From an uncultured Phycisphaerales bacterium (lineage in GTDB: Bacteria > Planctomycetota > Phycisphaerae > Phycisphaerales > UBA1924): 64,000 nucleotides of DNA. Below the pieces are notes generated by a model, which worked only from the letters and a program-made list of their open reading frames with translations, was not told the origin of the DNA and made no database searches. The position numbers were made by a program, and so were the translations under genes. Shown here piece after piece: positions 49,674-58,323 of the stretch (position 1 is its first letter; the number at the start of each line of letters is the position of its first letter). The DNA lies in the NCBI GenBank assembly GCA_903929885.1, contig CAIYWI010000024.1, positions 22,716 through 86,715 on the forward strand. The letters are read 5' to 3'.

Positions 49674-49681
49674 CCCGCTCC

Positions 49682-50206
49682 ATGGCATCCGCCCCGACGC
49701 CCCCCCAGTCTCGTTCGCCGGACCGGGCCTCGCCTTGGCGATCGCCGCCCGTGCTGATCGCTGGCGCGGTCGTGGCGATCACGCTGATCGCCGGCATCAC
49801 GTTCGGGCTGGCGCTGCCGTCGCTGCGCACCGCTCGCGAATCGGCCGACAAGGCGCTCACGGCGGCGGCGATGGCCGAGATCGGCCGCGCCCTGCGGTCC
49901 TACGCGGCGGACCACGGCGGCCGGCTCCCGCCCAGCGACGACGACGTGATCACGCGCCTGACGCCGCACTATCTCGCCGCGGCTCCCCGGCTGGGACCCG
50001 TCTGGGCGCGAGAGCCGACGTGGCGCTACGTGCCGCTGGGCGACCTGGGGCAGGTCGCGAACCCTTCGAGCAAGGTGCTGGCCTTCGAGACGCCCGGGCA
50101 CTGGACGCGGGCGGGCGGTCACCTGCTCATGGCCGACGGCGCGGTGAAGTGGGTGGACGGTCTTCGCTACGACGAACTGGTGTCGCCGCTGACGCCTCGG
50201 CGCTGA
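49682..50206 (+). CDS. Pseudopilin-like membrane-anchored protein
   Basis: Exported protein of 174 aa. A Pro/Ser-rich cytosolic start precedes a membrane helix (PVLIAGAVVAITLIAGITFG, continuing LALPSLRTARESADK). This resembles type II pseudopilins in shape but lacks the usual Gly-Phe-Thr-Leu-x-Glu cleavage motif. The soluble part has a helix AAMAEIGRALRSYAADHGGR, then LPPSDDDVITRL, and ends AGGHLLMADGAVKWVDGLRY, similar to the C-terminal strand of DUF1559-like pseudopilins. It may be a degenerate or non-processed pseudopilin. It diverges from the large TPR gene, is followed by the converging uvrC, and stands alone. Confidence 0.75.
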   Translation: MASAPTPPQSRSPDRASPWRSPPVLIAGAVVAITLIAGITFGLALPSLRTARESADKALTAAAMAEIGRALRSYAADHGGRLPPSDDDVITRLTPHYLAAAPRLGPVWAREPTWRYVPLGDLGQVANPSSKVLAFETPGHWTRAGGHLLMADGAVKWVDGLRYDELVSPLTPRR

Positions 50207-50225
50207 GCCGCCGCGGGACGTCGCG

Positions 50226-51668
50226 TCACTCCTCGCCCAGCGTGCGCTTGCGTCGAAGCACGTGGTGGTAGTGCTGGGCGAATCGATGCGCCTCGTCGCG
50301 AATCGCCTGGCACAATCGCAGGCCGGGATTGTCGCGACCCAGCCGGATGGGTTCCGGGCGATGCTGCACGAAGATGAGTTCCTCCTTCTTGGCCAGGGAG
50401 ATGACCATGGGAGGCGTCGCGCCCAGGGCGGCGAAGGCCTCGAGGGCGGCGTTGAGCTGTCCCGGCCCGCCGTCGATGATGATGACGTCGGGGAAGAGCT
50501 CGGCCCCCGACGCGGCCTCGAGGTAGCGGCGAGACACCACCTCCCGGATGCTGGCGTAGTCGTCGTTGCCGCCGGCGACGGTCTTGATGCGATAGCGTCG
50601 GTACTCGCTCTTGAAGGGCCGACCGTCGATGAAGCAGACCTTGCTGCCGACGGTCTCGTCGCCGCCGAGGTGCGCGATGTCGATGCACTCCATGCAGCGG
50701 ACGGGCTCCTCGAGCTCGAGCGTGCGTTGAAGGCTGCGGAGGGCCTTCTCGGGCTCGAGCACGAGATTCTCGGCCTCGGGCTGCCAGCCGTCGCGTCGAT
50801 CGGCGCGCTCGTCGAGTCGTTCGACGGCCCGCATGCGGTCGCGAATGGCGGCGGCCTGCTCGAAGTCGAGGCGGGCCGAGGCCCGCTCCATCTCCTCGCG
50901 GAGTTCCCGCAGCATCTGGCTTCGCTTGCTCTCGACGAACCTCGCGAAGCGGTCGACGTCGGCCCGGTACTCCTCGCGACCGATCTTGTCGGCGCAGGGC
51001 GCGGTGCATTGGTTGATGGCGTAGAGCAGGCAGGGACGGAAGCGCTTGTTCCTCTCGTCGCCGGCGACGATGTCGAGGCGACAGGTGCGGAAGCGGAAGA
51101 CCCGCTGCAACACGGCGACGGCCTCGCGGAGCGCGCCCGCGCTGGCGAAGGGGCCGTACACCTTCGCGCCCTTCATCTCGGGGGCCACCGTGCCGTCATC
51201 TCGCATCCCGGCGGGGTTGCGGGTGACGAAGACGCGCGGGAAGTCCTCCCGCTGCGTGACGACGAGATACGGGAAGGTCTTGTCGTCCGTGAGGCGGACG
51301 TTGAATCGAGGGTGGATGTCCTTGATCAGCCGGTTCTCGGTGAGCAGGGCCTCCCATTCCGTCTCGCACGCGAGGTGCTCGAAGTCGTGCACGACGTCGA
51401 GCATGGGACGCTTGTGGGGCCCCAGATCGGCCGACGGGACGAAGTAGCTCGCCACGCGATCTGGCAGTCGCGAAGCCTTGCCGACATACAGCACCACGCC
51501 CGCCGCGTCCTTCATCAGGTAGACGCCCGGAAGGTCGGGAAGTTGCCGTGCCTTGCGGAGCAGTCGCAGCATCCGCGCCTCGAAGGTCTCCGTGCCCCAC
51601 GGCGGCGGCGCGTCGCGGGGAAGGAACCCCTCGGCGTCGGTCGCGGCTGGAATCGGATCGTCTGGCAC
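50226..51668 (-). CDS. uvrC: Excinuclease ABC subunit C, lacking the C-terminal HhH domain
   Basis: Makes the dual incisions in nucleotide-excision repair with UvrA/UvrB. 480 aa, about 120 short of typical UvrC. GIY-YIG nuclease domain: LPGVYLMKDAAGVVLYVGKA with SRLPDRVASYF. The conserved Cys stretch CLLYAINQCTAPCADKIGRE and a UVR helix ARLDFEQAAAIRDRMRAVER follow. The RNase H-like 5' nuclease core includes FPDVIIIDGGPGQLNAALEA. The protein stops right after AIRDEAHRFAQHYHHVLRRK, exactly where the (HhH)2 DNA-binding domain normally begins. The start is GTG (51668). It sits 9 bases after the sugar-transferase stop. Confidence 0.92.
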   Translation of the reverse strand: MPDDPIPAATDAEGFLPRDAPPPWGTETFEARMLRLLRKARQLPDLPGVYLMKDAAGVVLYVGKASRLPDRVASYFVPSADLGPHKRPMLDVVHDFEHLACETEWEALLTENRLIKDIHPRFNVRLTDDKTFPYLVVTQREDFPRVFVTRNPAGMRDDGTVAPEMKGAKVYGPFASAGALREAVAVLQRVFRFRTCRLDIVAGDERNKRFRPCLLYAINQCTAPCADKIGREEYRADVDRFARFVESKRSQMLRELREEMERASARLDFEQAAAIRDRMRAVERLDERADRRDGWQPEAENLVLEPEKALRSLQRTLELEEPVRCMECIDIAHLGGDETVGSKVCFIDGRPFKSEYRRYRIKTVAGGNDDYASIREVVSRRYLEAASGAELFPDVIIIDGGPGQLNAALEAFAALGATPPMVISLAKKEELIFVQHRPEPIRLGRDNPGLRLCQAIRDEAHRFAQHYHHVLRRKRTLGEE

Positions 51669-51677
51669 GGAACCGGC

Positions 51678-53177
51678 TCAGTGGGCGTTGCGATGCATGA
51701 ACCCGCGGAAGAGGGTCAGCCACAGGATCTTGATGTCGAAGCCCAGGCTCCAATGCTTGATGTAGAACAGGTCGTGCTGCAGCCGCTTGCGGAGGGACGT
51801 GTCGCCGCGAAGGCCGTTGACCTGAGCCCAGCCCGTGATGCCGGCCTTGACGTGCTGGCGGAGCATGTACCCTCGCCAGTCGTCGCGGAACCGCTCGATC
51901 AGTTCGGGCCGCTCGGGGCGGGGCCCGACCAGGCTCATGTCGCCCAGCAGCACGTTGAGGAGTTGCGGGAGTTCGTCGAGACTCGTGCGACGCAGCAGGC
52001 GTCCGACGGGCGTGATCCTGGGATCGTCTCGCCTGGTCCAGGCGGCCTCGCCGCGAGCGGGCATCGCTCCCTCGTCCCGTTCCTGCTCCGCCAGCCGCAT
52101 CGTCCGGAACTTGTAGATGCTGAAGACCTCGCCGCCCAGGCTCACTCGCTTCTGCTTGAAGATCACCGGTCCGCTGCTCGTGAGCCGCACCGCCAAGGCA
52201 GCCGCCACCATCACGGGGGAGAAGATCAGGATCGCCACCGACGCGCCGACGACATCGAGCCCTCGCTTGAGCATGCCGGGGAATCCGTTGAGCGGGCTTT
52301 CACGCACGCTCAGCACCGGCATGCCTTCGAGGTCGCTCACCGTCATGCTCTGGGGCATGTACCTGGGGTGGACGTCGGGGATGATCCGCACGTCGACGGC
52401 GAACCGCTCGAGGCGACGCAGCAGGACCGGCATCGCCGTCGCCCTCGCCGCCGGCAGCGCAAGATACACCGCGTCGGGCTGCAGCGATTCCATGACCGAC
52501 TCGAGGTCGCCCAACCCCCCCAGCACCGGCCGGTTCACGCACGTGGCGTTCGGAGCGGCGTGCTCGCCGTGGTGCAGGAAGGCCGCCACGTGAAGCCCGG
52601 TCCATGAGTTGCGATCGAGGGTGCGGCACGCGATGCGCCCCAGGCGTCCCGACCCGATGACCAGCACGTGGCGAAGGTTCCACCCCCGACGCCGAACCGC
52701 CCGAAGCGAAACGCGGAACAGCACCCGATGCCCCACCAGCATCGTCGGCAGCAACACCATGAGGGTGGCCAACTGCAGGCGAGGGGCGTCGACCGCGAAC
52801 GACCCCACCGTGCCCGCGTCCATCACCAGCCAATCGCCCACGAACCGCGGACCCAACCCCCACAGCACCACGATGAGCATCACCAGACTGATGAACACCG
52901 CCTTGAGCAACTGCATCGTTTCCGCCAGCAGCGTCCGATCCCGCCGCGGCCTGTAGAGCCCGAAGGCCCACATGCACATCACCAGCAGGGGCAACTCAAG
53001 CAGCAGCAGCGATTCCCGCACCGACACCTGCCACCGATGGAGCGTGGACAGATCGGGCCACGTGCCCTCGAGCAGCCTCACGCGAATGGCCCACGCCGCA
53101 CAGCAGGCGACCGTGGCGACCATCGCGTCGACCATCGAGAGAAGCGTGACGAACAGTTGATGACGCTGCTTCAGCAC
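51678..53177 (-). CDS. Polyprenyl glycosylphosphotransferase (sugar transferase, WbaP/EpsL-type)
   Basis: Transfers a sugar-phosphate to undecaprenyl phosphate, starting exopolysaccharide or glycan synthesis at the inner membrane. 499 aa. Four or so N-terminal membrane helices, a Rossmann-like CoA-binding region (VLVIGSGRLGRIACRTLDR), then a further helix and the catalytic domain: KRGLDVVGASVAILIFSPVM, GPVIFKQKRVSLGGEVFSIY, then KFRTMRLAEQ and GRLLRRTSLDELPQLLNVLL with GDMSLVGPRPERPEL. The start is GTG 53177 (VLKQRHQLFVTLL), matching the family. Upstream, in the same frame, sequence overlaps dnaJ and is not credible. Confidence 0.9.
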   Translation of the reverse strand: MLKQRHQLFVTLLSMVDAMVATVACCAAWAIRVRLLEGTWPDLSTLHRWQVSVRESLLLLELPLLVMCMWAFGLYRPRRDRTLLAETMQLLKAVFISLVMLIVVLWGLGPRFVGDWLVMDAGTVGSFAVDAPRLQLATLMVLLPTMLVGHRVLFRVSLRAVRRRGWNLRHVLVIGSGRLGRIACRTLDRNSWTGLHVAAFLHHGEHAAPNATCVNRPVLGGLGDLESVMESLQPDAVYLALPAARATAMPVLLRRLERFAVDVRIIPDVHPRYMPQSMTVSDLEGMPVLSVRESPLNGFPGMLKRGLDVVGASVAILIFSPVMVAAALAVRLTSSGPVIFKQKRVSLGGEVFSIYKFRTMRLAEQERDEGAMPARGEAAWTRRDDPRITPVGRLLRRTSLDELPQLLNVLLGDMSLVGPRPERPELIERFRDDWRGYMLRQHVKAGITGWAQVNGLRGDTSLRKRLQHDLFYIKHWSLGFDIKILWLTLFRGFMHRNAH

Positions 53178-53286
53178 GACGCATGAATCGAGTGGCGTGA
53201 ATCCTGACGGCGACCGATCACCGCCCGAATCGCGATCCTGTCGCCGAGCACGCGACCCGTGGCGGGTCCGCCCCCGAGGACGCTCC

Positions 53287-54273
53287 TCACCAAGGCCGGC
53301 AGGAGCCGCCCCGGGCGGCAATCTCCTTCAGGGCCGCGATTTCCAACGCAGAAAGGGTAGCACTGGGCGGCGGAATGATCTTCAGCACCGCGTAGAGGTC
53401 GCCTTTGCGGCCCTGAGCGTCCGTGATGCCCAGGCCCCGCAATCGAAGTCGCCGCCCGCTCGGGCTTCCCTCCGGCACGGCCAAATCCGCCGTGCCCCCG
53501 AGCGTCGGGATCGCGACCTGCGCCCCCAAGGTCGCCTCGGCGATGGTGATGGGCACGTCGATGGAGAGATCGAGCCCCTTGCCCGTCTCCTCGTGCTCGC
53601 CGCGTCGGAAGTGGCGGTGGGCCTTGGGCTGGATCAGGAAGTTGACATTGCTTGGCCGACCGTCGAGCGAGCGACCCTGCAACAGCGTGCCCGCCTCGCA
53701 ACCCGCGGGGATCGTCACCTCGATGGTGCGGGCATCCTTCCCTTCGCCCAGACGCACGGTCTGCGTGCCACCCTTGGCCGCCACCATGAAGTCGACGTGA
53801 AGGTCGGCGGTCGCGGGCGGCGGCGGCTCGGCACTCTTGCGTTTGCCGTGCGACTTGCGACGCGAGCCGGATCCCGTGCCGCGGGAAGGCCCACCGCCGA
53901 ACATGCTCTCGAAAATGGAGCCCAGGTCGTCGGGATCGAACCCCATGGCCGACGCATCGGCGGCCCCGCCACCTCCGCCCACATTCGTCCACGAGTAGTG
54001 CGGCCCGCCGCTCGCGGCAGCCCGGGCCGCCGCCTGCTCCGCCGCACCCGACTCGAACGCGGCATGACCGAATCGATCGTACATGCCCCGCTTTTTCTCG
54101 TCGCTGAGCACGTCATAGGCCTGCTGCACCTCGGTGAACTTCCGCTGCGCGTCGGGCGCCTTGTTCACGTCGGGGTGATACTGCCTCGCGAGCTTGCGGT
54201 ACGACGACTTGATCTCGTCGGCCGAGGCTTGGCGACCCACCCCGAGGATGTCGTAGTAATCGCGTCCGGCCAT
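53287..54273 (-). CDS. DnaJ C-terminal domain protein (type II Hsp40, CbpA-like)
   Basis: Co-chaperone that stimulates DnaK. 328 aa. J domain at 1-70: [20 protein letters not shown], then [20 protein letters not shown] with the HPD motif at about 34-36. A Gly/Ala-rich linker (about 75-150) follows, with no zinc-finger Cys repeats, so it is a type II protein. C-terminal substrate domains: [40 protein letters not shown], then [20 protein letters not shown] and [20 protein letters not shown] with [12 protein letters not shown] 54273. A TATGAT hexamer ends 9 bases before it. No dnaK is nearby. Confidence 0.9.
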   Translation of the reverse strand: MAGRDYYDILGVGRQASADEIKSSYRKLARQYHPDVNKAPDAQRKFTEVQQAYDVLSDEKKRGMYDRFGHAAFESGAAEQAAARAAASGGPHYSWTNVGGGGGAADASAMGFDPDDLGSIFESMFGGGPSRGTGSGSRRKSHGKRKSAEPPPPATADLHVDFMVAAKGGTQTVRLGEGKDARTIEVTIPAGCEAGTLLQGRSLDGRPSNVNFLIQPKAHRHFRRGEHEETGKGLDLSIDVPITIAEATLGAQVAIPTLGGTADLAVPEGSPSGRRLRLRGLGITDAQGRKGDLYAVLKIIPPPSATLSALEIAALKEIAARGGSCRPW

Positions 54274-54282
54274 GCGAGAGGG

Positions 54283-54288
54283 ATCATA
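54283..54288 (-). promoter_or_regulatory. -10-like hexamer in front of dnaJ-family gene
   Basis: On the minus strand TATGAT (5 of 6 match TATAAT) ends 9 bases before the ATG at 54273. It lies immediately after the upstream terminator. Confidence 0.5.
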
Positions 54289-54290
54289 GG

Positions 54291-54325
54291 AAAAGACGCG
54301 GCCGGGGAGGGGCCCCGGCCGCGTC
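54291..54325 (-). terminator. Intrinsic terminator after FKBP-type gene
   Basis: Perfect 13-bp GC stem (54295-54307 with 54313-54325, 5-base loop), followed on the minus strand by TTTTCC. It is about 45 bases after the isomerase stop and just before dnaJ's -10-like element. Confidence 0.85.
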
Positions 54326-54371
54326 GCACACCATCGGTTTCACAGGTCGGGGCGGCCCGAACCTGCGGCGT

Positions 54372-55604
54372 TCACTTGGGAGCCGCGGGCTGCTCGCCCT
54401 GCTGCTGCTTGGCCCGCTCTTCCATGCGCTTGCGCATGTCGGCCTCCATCTTGGCCTTGAGTTCCGGCGGCGGCTCGGCGGACTCGATCTTGGTGTTGCC
54501 CGAGGCCGGAGCGGCAACGGGCACGGCCGGAGGCGCGGGCGGCGCATCGATCTTGATCACTTCAAGATCGAAAATGAGCGTGGCGAAGGGAGGCACCTTC
54601 CCGCGGCTGCCTCGCTCGCCGTAGCCCAGCGAGGAGGGGATGACCAGTCGCCGCTTCATGCCGGCGCGAGCATCGGCCATGCCGAGCGTCCAGCCCTCGA
54701 TGAGCTTGGAGCCCTTGGCGTACTGGAAGGGCTGGCCTCGCTCGTAGGAACTGTCGAAGACGGTGCCGTTCTCGAGGTATCCGATGTAGTGGACGCTCAC
54801 CAGGTCGCCGTCCTTGGACTCGGGACCGGTGAGTTCAGTCGGGAAGGTGACGGTGCCAAGCCCGTTGGAGTTGACCTCGCCCTTGATGCCGAGATCGGCC
54901 TTGACGAAGGCGTACGCCTGACCTTCGGCCGGGCCCCACACTTGCTTGCCCGAGGCATCGAAGCCACGATCAGCGACTTCGATGCGATCGGCCGCCAGCA
55001 AGATCGAGCTGGTCATCTCGACCGCGCCGCCGACGGAAGTGGCGTAGGGAACGCGGGTCGAACCGGTGTAGACGCCGCCTGCCTCACCCTTGAGCGGGAT
55101 GTCCATGGTGGCGACCAGATCGTCGGCGTTGAAGACCGGGAAGACCGACGCCGTGGCCCACAAGCCGAACGCGCTGGGGATGATGCCCTTGGAGCGGCGG
55201 AACTCGTAGGAGTGGATGTGCCACTCGCCCTTGATCTTGCTGAGCCGCCAGATGAGGTGGCGATAGGGGCGGTTGAGGCCGTCACCCCGCGCCATCTCGA
55301 CGTAGATCGTGTTGTCCATCCCGATCACGTAGACCGGAGCGATGCCCAGCACGATGTCCGAGGCCGCGCCGCCTGCGGGCGCCTCGACGGGCGTCTTGGT
55401 CTTCCAGCCGCCGGCGAGCATTGCACCGATCGCCTTGGCTTCGTCATCACTCCACTTGGGCTCTTCGCGCACGGGCATCGTGAGCGGAGCGTTCGGGGGA
55501 AGGACGAGTTTGGACTGGACGGGCTTGGCATCCTGCGCCGACGCACCAGTCGGAATCAGGAGTCCGGCTGAAAGGACGCACGCAAACATCAAGTGAGATT
55601 TCAT
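54372..55604 (-). CDS. Exported FKBP-type peptidyl-prolyl isomerase with novel N-terminal domain
   Basis: Periplasmic or secreted protein of 410 aa. A signal peptide (SHLMFACVLSAGLLIPTGAS, then AQDA) comes first. Residues about 30-235 form a domain with TIYVEMARGDGLNRPYRHLI and WRLSKIKGEWHIHSYEFRRS, reminiscent of CpcT/CpeT-like folds. The FKBP isomerase domain covers about 235-345: DGDLVSVHYIGYLENGTVFD, SSYERGQPFQ, LIEGWTLGMADARAGMKRRL, then VIPSSLGYGERG and PFATLIFDLEVI. A Pro/Ala/Gln-rich tail ends the protein. ATG 55604 with AAGGTG upstream and three TGGTCTCA repeats in the leader. Monocistronic, ended by a strong terminator. Confidence 0.82.
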   Translation of the reverse strand: MKSHLMFACVLSAGLLIPTGASAQDAKPVQSKLVLPPNAPLTMPVREEPKWSDDEAKAIGAMLAGGWKTKTPVEAPAGGAASDIVLGIAPVYVIGMDNTIYVEMARGDGLNRPYRHLIWRLSKIKGEWHIHSYEFRRSKGIIPSAFGLWATASVFPVFNADDLVATMDIPLKGEAGGVYTGSTRVPYATSVGGAVEMTSSILLAADRIEVADRGFDASGKQVWGPAEGQAYAFVKADLGIKGEVNSNGLGTVTFPTELTGPESKDGDLVSVHYIGYLENGTVFDSSYERGQPFQYAKGSKLIEGWTLGMADARAGMKRRLVIPSSLGYGERGSRGKVPPFATLIFDLEVIKIDAPPAPPAVPVAAPASGNTKIESAEPPPELKAKMEADMRKRMEERAKQQQGEQPAAPK

Positions 55605-55615
55605 GGTGTACACCT

Positions 55616-55659
55616 TGAGACCAAAACTGAATGAGACCAGACCGATTGAGACCAGACCG
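55616..55659 (-). repeat. Three direct repeats in the leader of the FKBP gene
   Basis: TGAGACCA (minus strand TGGTCTCA) occurs at 55616, 55632 and 55647, spaced 16 and 15 bases. The two distal copies extend to TGAGACCAGACCG. The array lies 12-55 bases before the start codon. It could be an operator or a leader element. Confidence 0.4.
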
Positions 55660-55792
55660 GGGGTGATGGGGACCGACCAAAGCCGAGCAACGCAGCCGGC
55701 CGCACCGTCGGTTCATCGGCCCGGAGACCGAATCACCATCGAAGAAGGCCCACCTCGACCGGGAAATCCTTACAGAGTCCGATCACGAGGCA

Positions 55793-56767
55793 TCAGGCCA
55801 GTTCGGGGAACAGTTCGACAACCTTCCCGACCAAGTCCTTCACGTGAGAGACCGACTCGTCCATCAGTTTCTGCTCATCTGGCGTCATCTTGAAGGTGAC
55901 GATCTTCTCGATGCCGTTGGAGCCCAGCATGGCGGGAACGCCGACGAAGTAGCCCTTGCCCTTGGCGCCGGGGGCGACACCGAACTCGTTCTCGCAATAG
56001 GCAGCGGAGGGGATGATCCGCTTCTTGTCCTTGACGATGGCCTCGACCATCTGGATGGTGCCGCTGGCGGGTGCGTAGTACGCGCTGGTGCCCATGAGCT
56101 TGACGATCTCGCCGCCGCCGACCTTGGCCCGTTCGACACACGCCTTGACAGTGGCTTCGGGAAGGAGATCGAGGATGGGGATGCCACTGACGCTGGTGAG
56201 GCGGGGCAGGGGCACCATGTCATCGCCGTGGCCACCCAGCAGCAGGGCGGAGATGTCCTCGACGGAGCACTTGAGCTCCATGGCGAGGAACTCCTTGTAG
56301 CGGGCGACATCGAGCGCACCGGCCTGTCCCATCACGCGATGCGTCGGGAAGCCCGTGACCTTCCATGCCGTGTAGACCATGGCGTCAAGCGGGTTGCTCA
56401 CGACGATGACGATCGAATCGGGAGCGTGCTGGCGGATCTTCTCGCTGACGTCCTTGACGATCTTGACGTTGATGTTGATGAGGTCGTCGCGGCTCATGCC
56501 GGGCTTGCGGGGCATGCCCGCGGTGATGACGACCACGTCAGATCCGGCGATGTCCTTGTAATCGCTGGTGCCGACGATGTTGGTGTCGAACCCCTCGACG
56601 GGGCCGCAGCAGGCCAGGTCGAGCGCCTTGCCCTTGGCGAAGTCGGCCCGCTCTGGGATTTCGAGCAGGACGATGTCACCGAGTTCCTTGGCGGCGGCCC
56701 AGTGAGCGCAGGTGGCGCCGACGTTGCCCGCACCGATGATGCTGATCTTCGCGCGACGAGTTGCCAT
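55793..56767 (-). CDS. mdh: Malate dehydrogenase
   Basis: NAD-dependent interconversion of malate and oxaloacetate, TCA cycle. 324 aa, LDH-like type. Dinucleotide site IIGAGNVGATCAHWAAAKEL at about 10-29, with the acidic residue after the second strand (LLEIPE) favouring NAD. Substrate motif AGMPRKPGMSRDDL with the two active-site arginines. IVVSNPLDAMVYTAWKVTGF. Catalytic His in LLGGHGDDMVPLPRLTSVSG. The Arg-Lys-Pro-Gly-Met-Ser signature is of MDH rather than LDH. The frame is open well upstream, but the family start is ATG 56767 (MATRRAKISI) with GGAAG about 12 bases before it. Confidence 0.95.
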   Translation of the reverse strand: MATRRAKISIIGAGNVGATCAHWAAAKELGDIVLLEIPERADFAKGKALDLACCGPVEGFDTNIVGTSDYKDIAGSDVVVITAGMPRKPGMSRDDLININVKIVKDVSEKIRQHAPDSIVIVVSNPLDAMVYTAWKVTGFPTHRVMGQAGALDVARYKEFLAMELKCSVEDISALLLGGHGDDMVPLPRLTSVSGIPILDLLPEATVKACVERAKVGGGEIVKLMGTSAYYAPASGTIQMVEAIVKDKKRIIPSAAYCENEFGVAPGAKGKGYFVGVPAMLGSNGIEKIVTFKMTPDEQKLMDESVSHVKDLVGKVVELFPELA

Positions 56768-56946
56768 GGGAGAGAACGCTTCCTTTCGGGACCCGGCCCA
56801 AGCGGGGGCCGGGCATGGCCATCGGGGGCCATTGGGTAGAGAGGATGAAAACCGGGGCCAAGTGTAGGGTGGGACCGCCCTGCTCCCATCGCCATGGCTC
56901 GAGAAATGGATGCTCAGTCTGGCGGGCCATCGCGAAGACACCAACG

Positions 56947-56979
56947 AAAAACCCCTGTTCCGGCTACCCGGAACAGGGG
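56947..56979 (-). terminator. Intrinsic terminator of the first tandem PEP-CTERM gene
   Basis: Perfect 12-bp stem (56952-56963 with 56968-56979, 4-base loop), followed on the minus strand by TTTTTCG. It is about 60 bases after the stop of the gene at 57039. Confidence 0.9.
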
Positions 56980-57038
56980 CGAAGATCGAGATCACTATCG
57001 GCGTGACGACATGGTCACGCGAGGCGATTCGTCACCGC

Positions 57039-57917
57039 TCAGCGGCGACGGCGGCCGGCGACCAGACCACCCAGACCCAGGAGCGCGAGGGCGCCGGGGG
57101 CGGGGATGATGTTGATCTCAGCGTCGTTGACCACCACGGGGGCCTTGATCGAGCCCGCGTTCTCGGTGGTGTTGGCGAACCAGGTGGCCTCGCGGACGCC
57201 GGTGGTGGCGTTGCGGCTCATGCCGGCCGTCGGGGCCTGGGCAAGGATCGTGTGATCCGTGCCGACGGGGACGGTGCCCGTGTCCATGGCGAGGACCATC
57301 AGGAGAAGGTTCTCGTGGCCGGAAACGCGGGCCGGATCGGCCGCACCGGGGACCTGCTTCTGACCGAGCACCATGCCACCCGCGCCGTTGAAGTTGTTCA
57401 CGGCCGAGGTGCCGCTCGTCGCACCCGTGCCCACCCAGCGGGTCACGTCGTTGCGGGCGATGCGGTAGAAGTTGCCCGTCGAGGGGGCGCCGCCGCTGCC
57501 ACCAGCGTGCTGGTGAACGACGTAGCTCTGCGAGGTGGAGGGGCCCGTGGCAGCCCAGGGCTTCAGACGGCCGAAGCCGCCGGCAGCGCTGTAGTCAGCG
57601 CGGGGATCGACGGCGCCGCCGTTGGTGTTGTTGCCCTGGTTGGCGAAGGCAGCCATCGTGTCCGTGCCGAAACGCACGTTCGAGAACACCGGCTGGAAGG
57701 TGAGGCTGGCGAAAGCGTTGGGAGCAACGCCGCCGACGAACGTCATGAAGTAGCCGATGTACACGCGACCCGAGTCACCAGCGTTCTGGTTGACCGTGAC
57801 GCTGGACGACCAGTTCACGCCATCCTTGCTGACCTTGATGTCCAGCTGGCTCTGCTGCGCGTGAGCGGCAGCGGCAAGTCCAGCCACGGCGATAAGCGAA
57901 CCAATCACATTCTTCAT
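57039..57917 (-). CDS. PEP-CTERM exported protein (tandem paralog 1)
   Basis: Secreted protein of unknown function, 292 aa. The signal peptide is KNVIGSLIAVAGLAAAAHAQ. The body carries features shared with the next gene: SKDGVNWS, FASLTFQPVFSNVRFG, then TDTMAAFANQGNNTNGGAVD, TSGTSAVNNFNGAGGM, APTAGMSRNATTGVREATWF. The tail is IPAPGALALLGLGGLVAGRR, ending RR. It looks like a strand-rich surface protein with no catalytic motif. It has a leader of about 95 bases, a promoter candidate at 58021-58049, and its own terminator at 56947. No exosortase lies in this window. Confidence 0.87.
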   Translation of the reverse strand: MKNVIGSLIAVAGLAAAAHAQQSQLDIKVSKDGVNWSSSVTVNQNAGDSGRVYIGYFMTFVGGVAPNAFASLTFQPVFSNVRFGTDTMAAFANQGNNTNGGAVDPRADYSAAGGFGRLKPWAATGPSTSQSYVVHQHAGGSGGAPSTGNFYRIARNDVTRWVGTGATSGTSAVNNFNGAGGMVLGQKQVPGAADPARVSGHENLLLMVLAMDTGTVPVGTDHTILAQAPTAGMSRNATTGVREATWFANTTENAGSIKAPVVVNDAEINIIPAPGALALLGLGGLVAGRRRR

Positions 57918-58020
57918 CTCGATCTCCTCTATATGCGAGCCTGATACTCAGGCTCAGTACTCTGACAGCACTGGAAACATCCACGGGCACGGAGCCAACG
58001 CCCGACCCGCGGACAGGTTG

Positions 58021-58049
58021 AGCATACAACGCGGCTGAAACAAATGCAA
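58021..58049 (-). promoter_or_regulatory. Putative sigma-70 promoter of PEP-CTERM gene at 57039
   Basis: On the minus strand TTGCAT (58049-58044), a 17-base spacer and TATGCT (58026-58021). The start would be about 95 bases before the ATG at 57917. Spacing is ideal, hexamer matches moderate (3 of 6 and 4 of 6). Confidence 0.45.
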
Positions 58050-58211
58050 GAGTATTTGTCCAAAACGACAGGGACAAACCAAGGCGATCACGCCCGGTTT
58101 GCCCGTTTCTGCACGCTTTGTACGTGCTGCGTTTGGATTTTCTCGACCCGGCGGCCGGTTATCGGCACCTTGATCGCTGGAGGCCCTCAAAACCCGCGAA
58201 GGCCCGCAGCG

Positions 58212-58241
58212 AAAACCCCTCCCCGGAGATCCGGGGAGGGG
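58212..58241 (-). terminator. Intrinsic terminator of the second tandem PEP-CTERM gene
   Basis: Perfect 11-bp stem (58216-58226 with 58231-58241, loop of four), followed on the minus strand by TTTTC. It is about 80 bases after the stop of the gene at 58324. Confidence 0.85.
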
Positions 58242-58323
58242 CGAGTCTTGCGATTAGCGGCATCGAGGATCCACTCGAGTCCGCCGATCCGTCACGCGAG
58301 CGTCAGCCCGCGTGAGGGACTGC

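Larger units (their letters stand above)
57918..58323. other. Intergenic region between tandem PEP-CTERM genes
   Basis: Holds the terminator of the upstream gene (58212-58241) and the promoter candidate of the downstream gene (58021-58049) together with its leader. No further gene is visible; an apparent small plus-strand frame is a shadow. Confidence 0.6.

Noticed and set aside
53178..53321. N-terminal extension of the sugar transferase
   Set aside because: It would overlap dnaJ and begins with Arg/Gly/Pro-rich residues. Family homology begins at the GTG at 53177.
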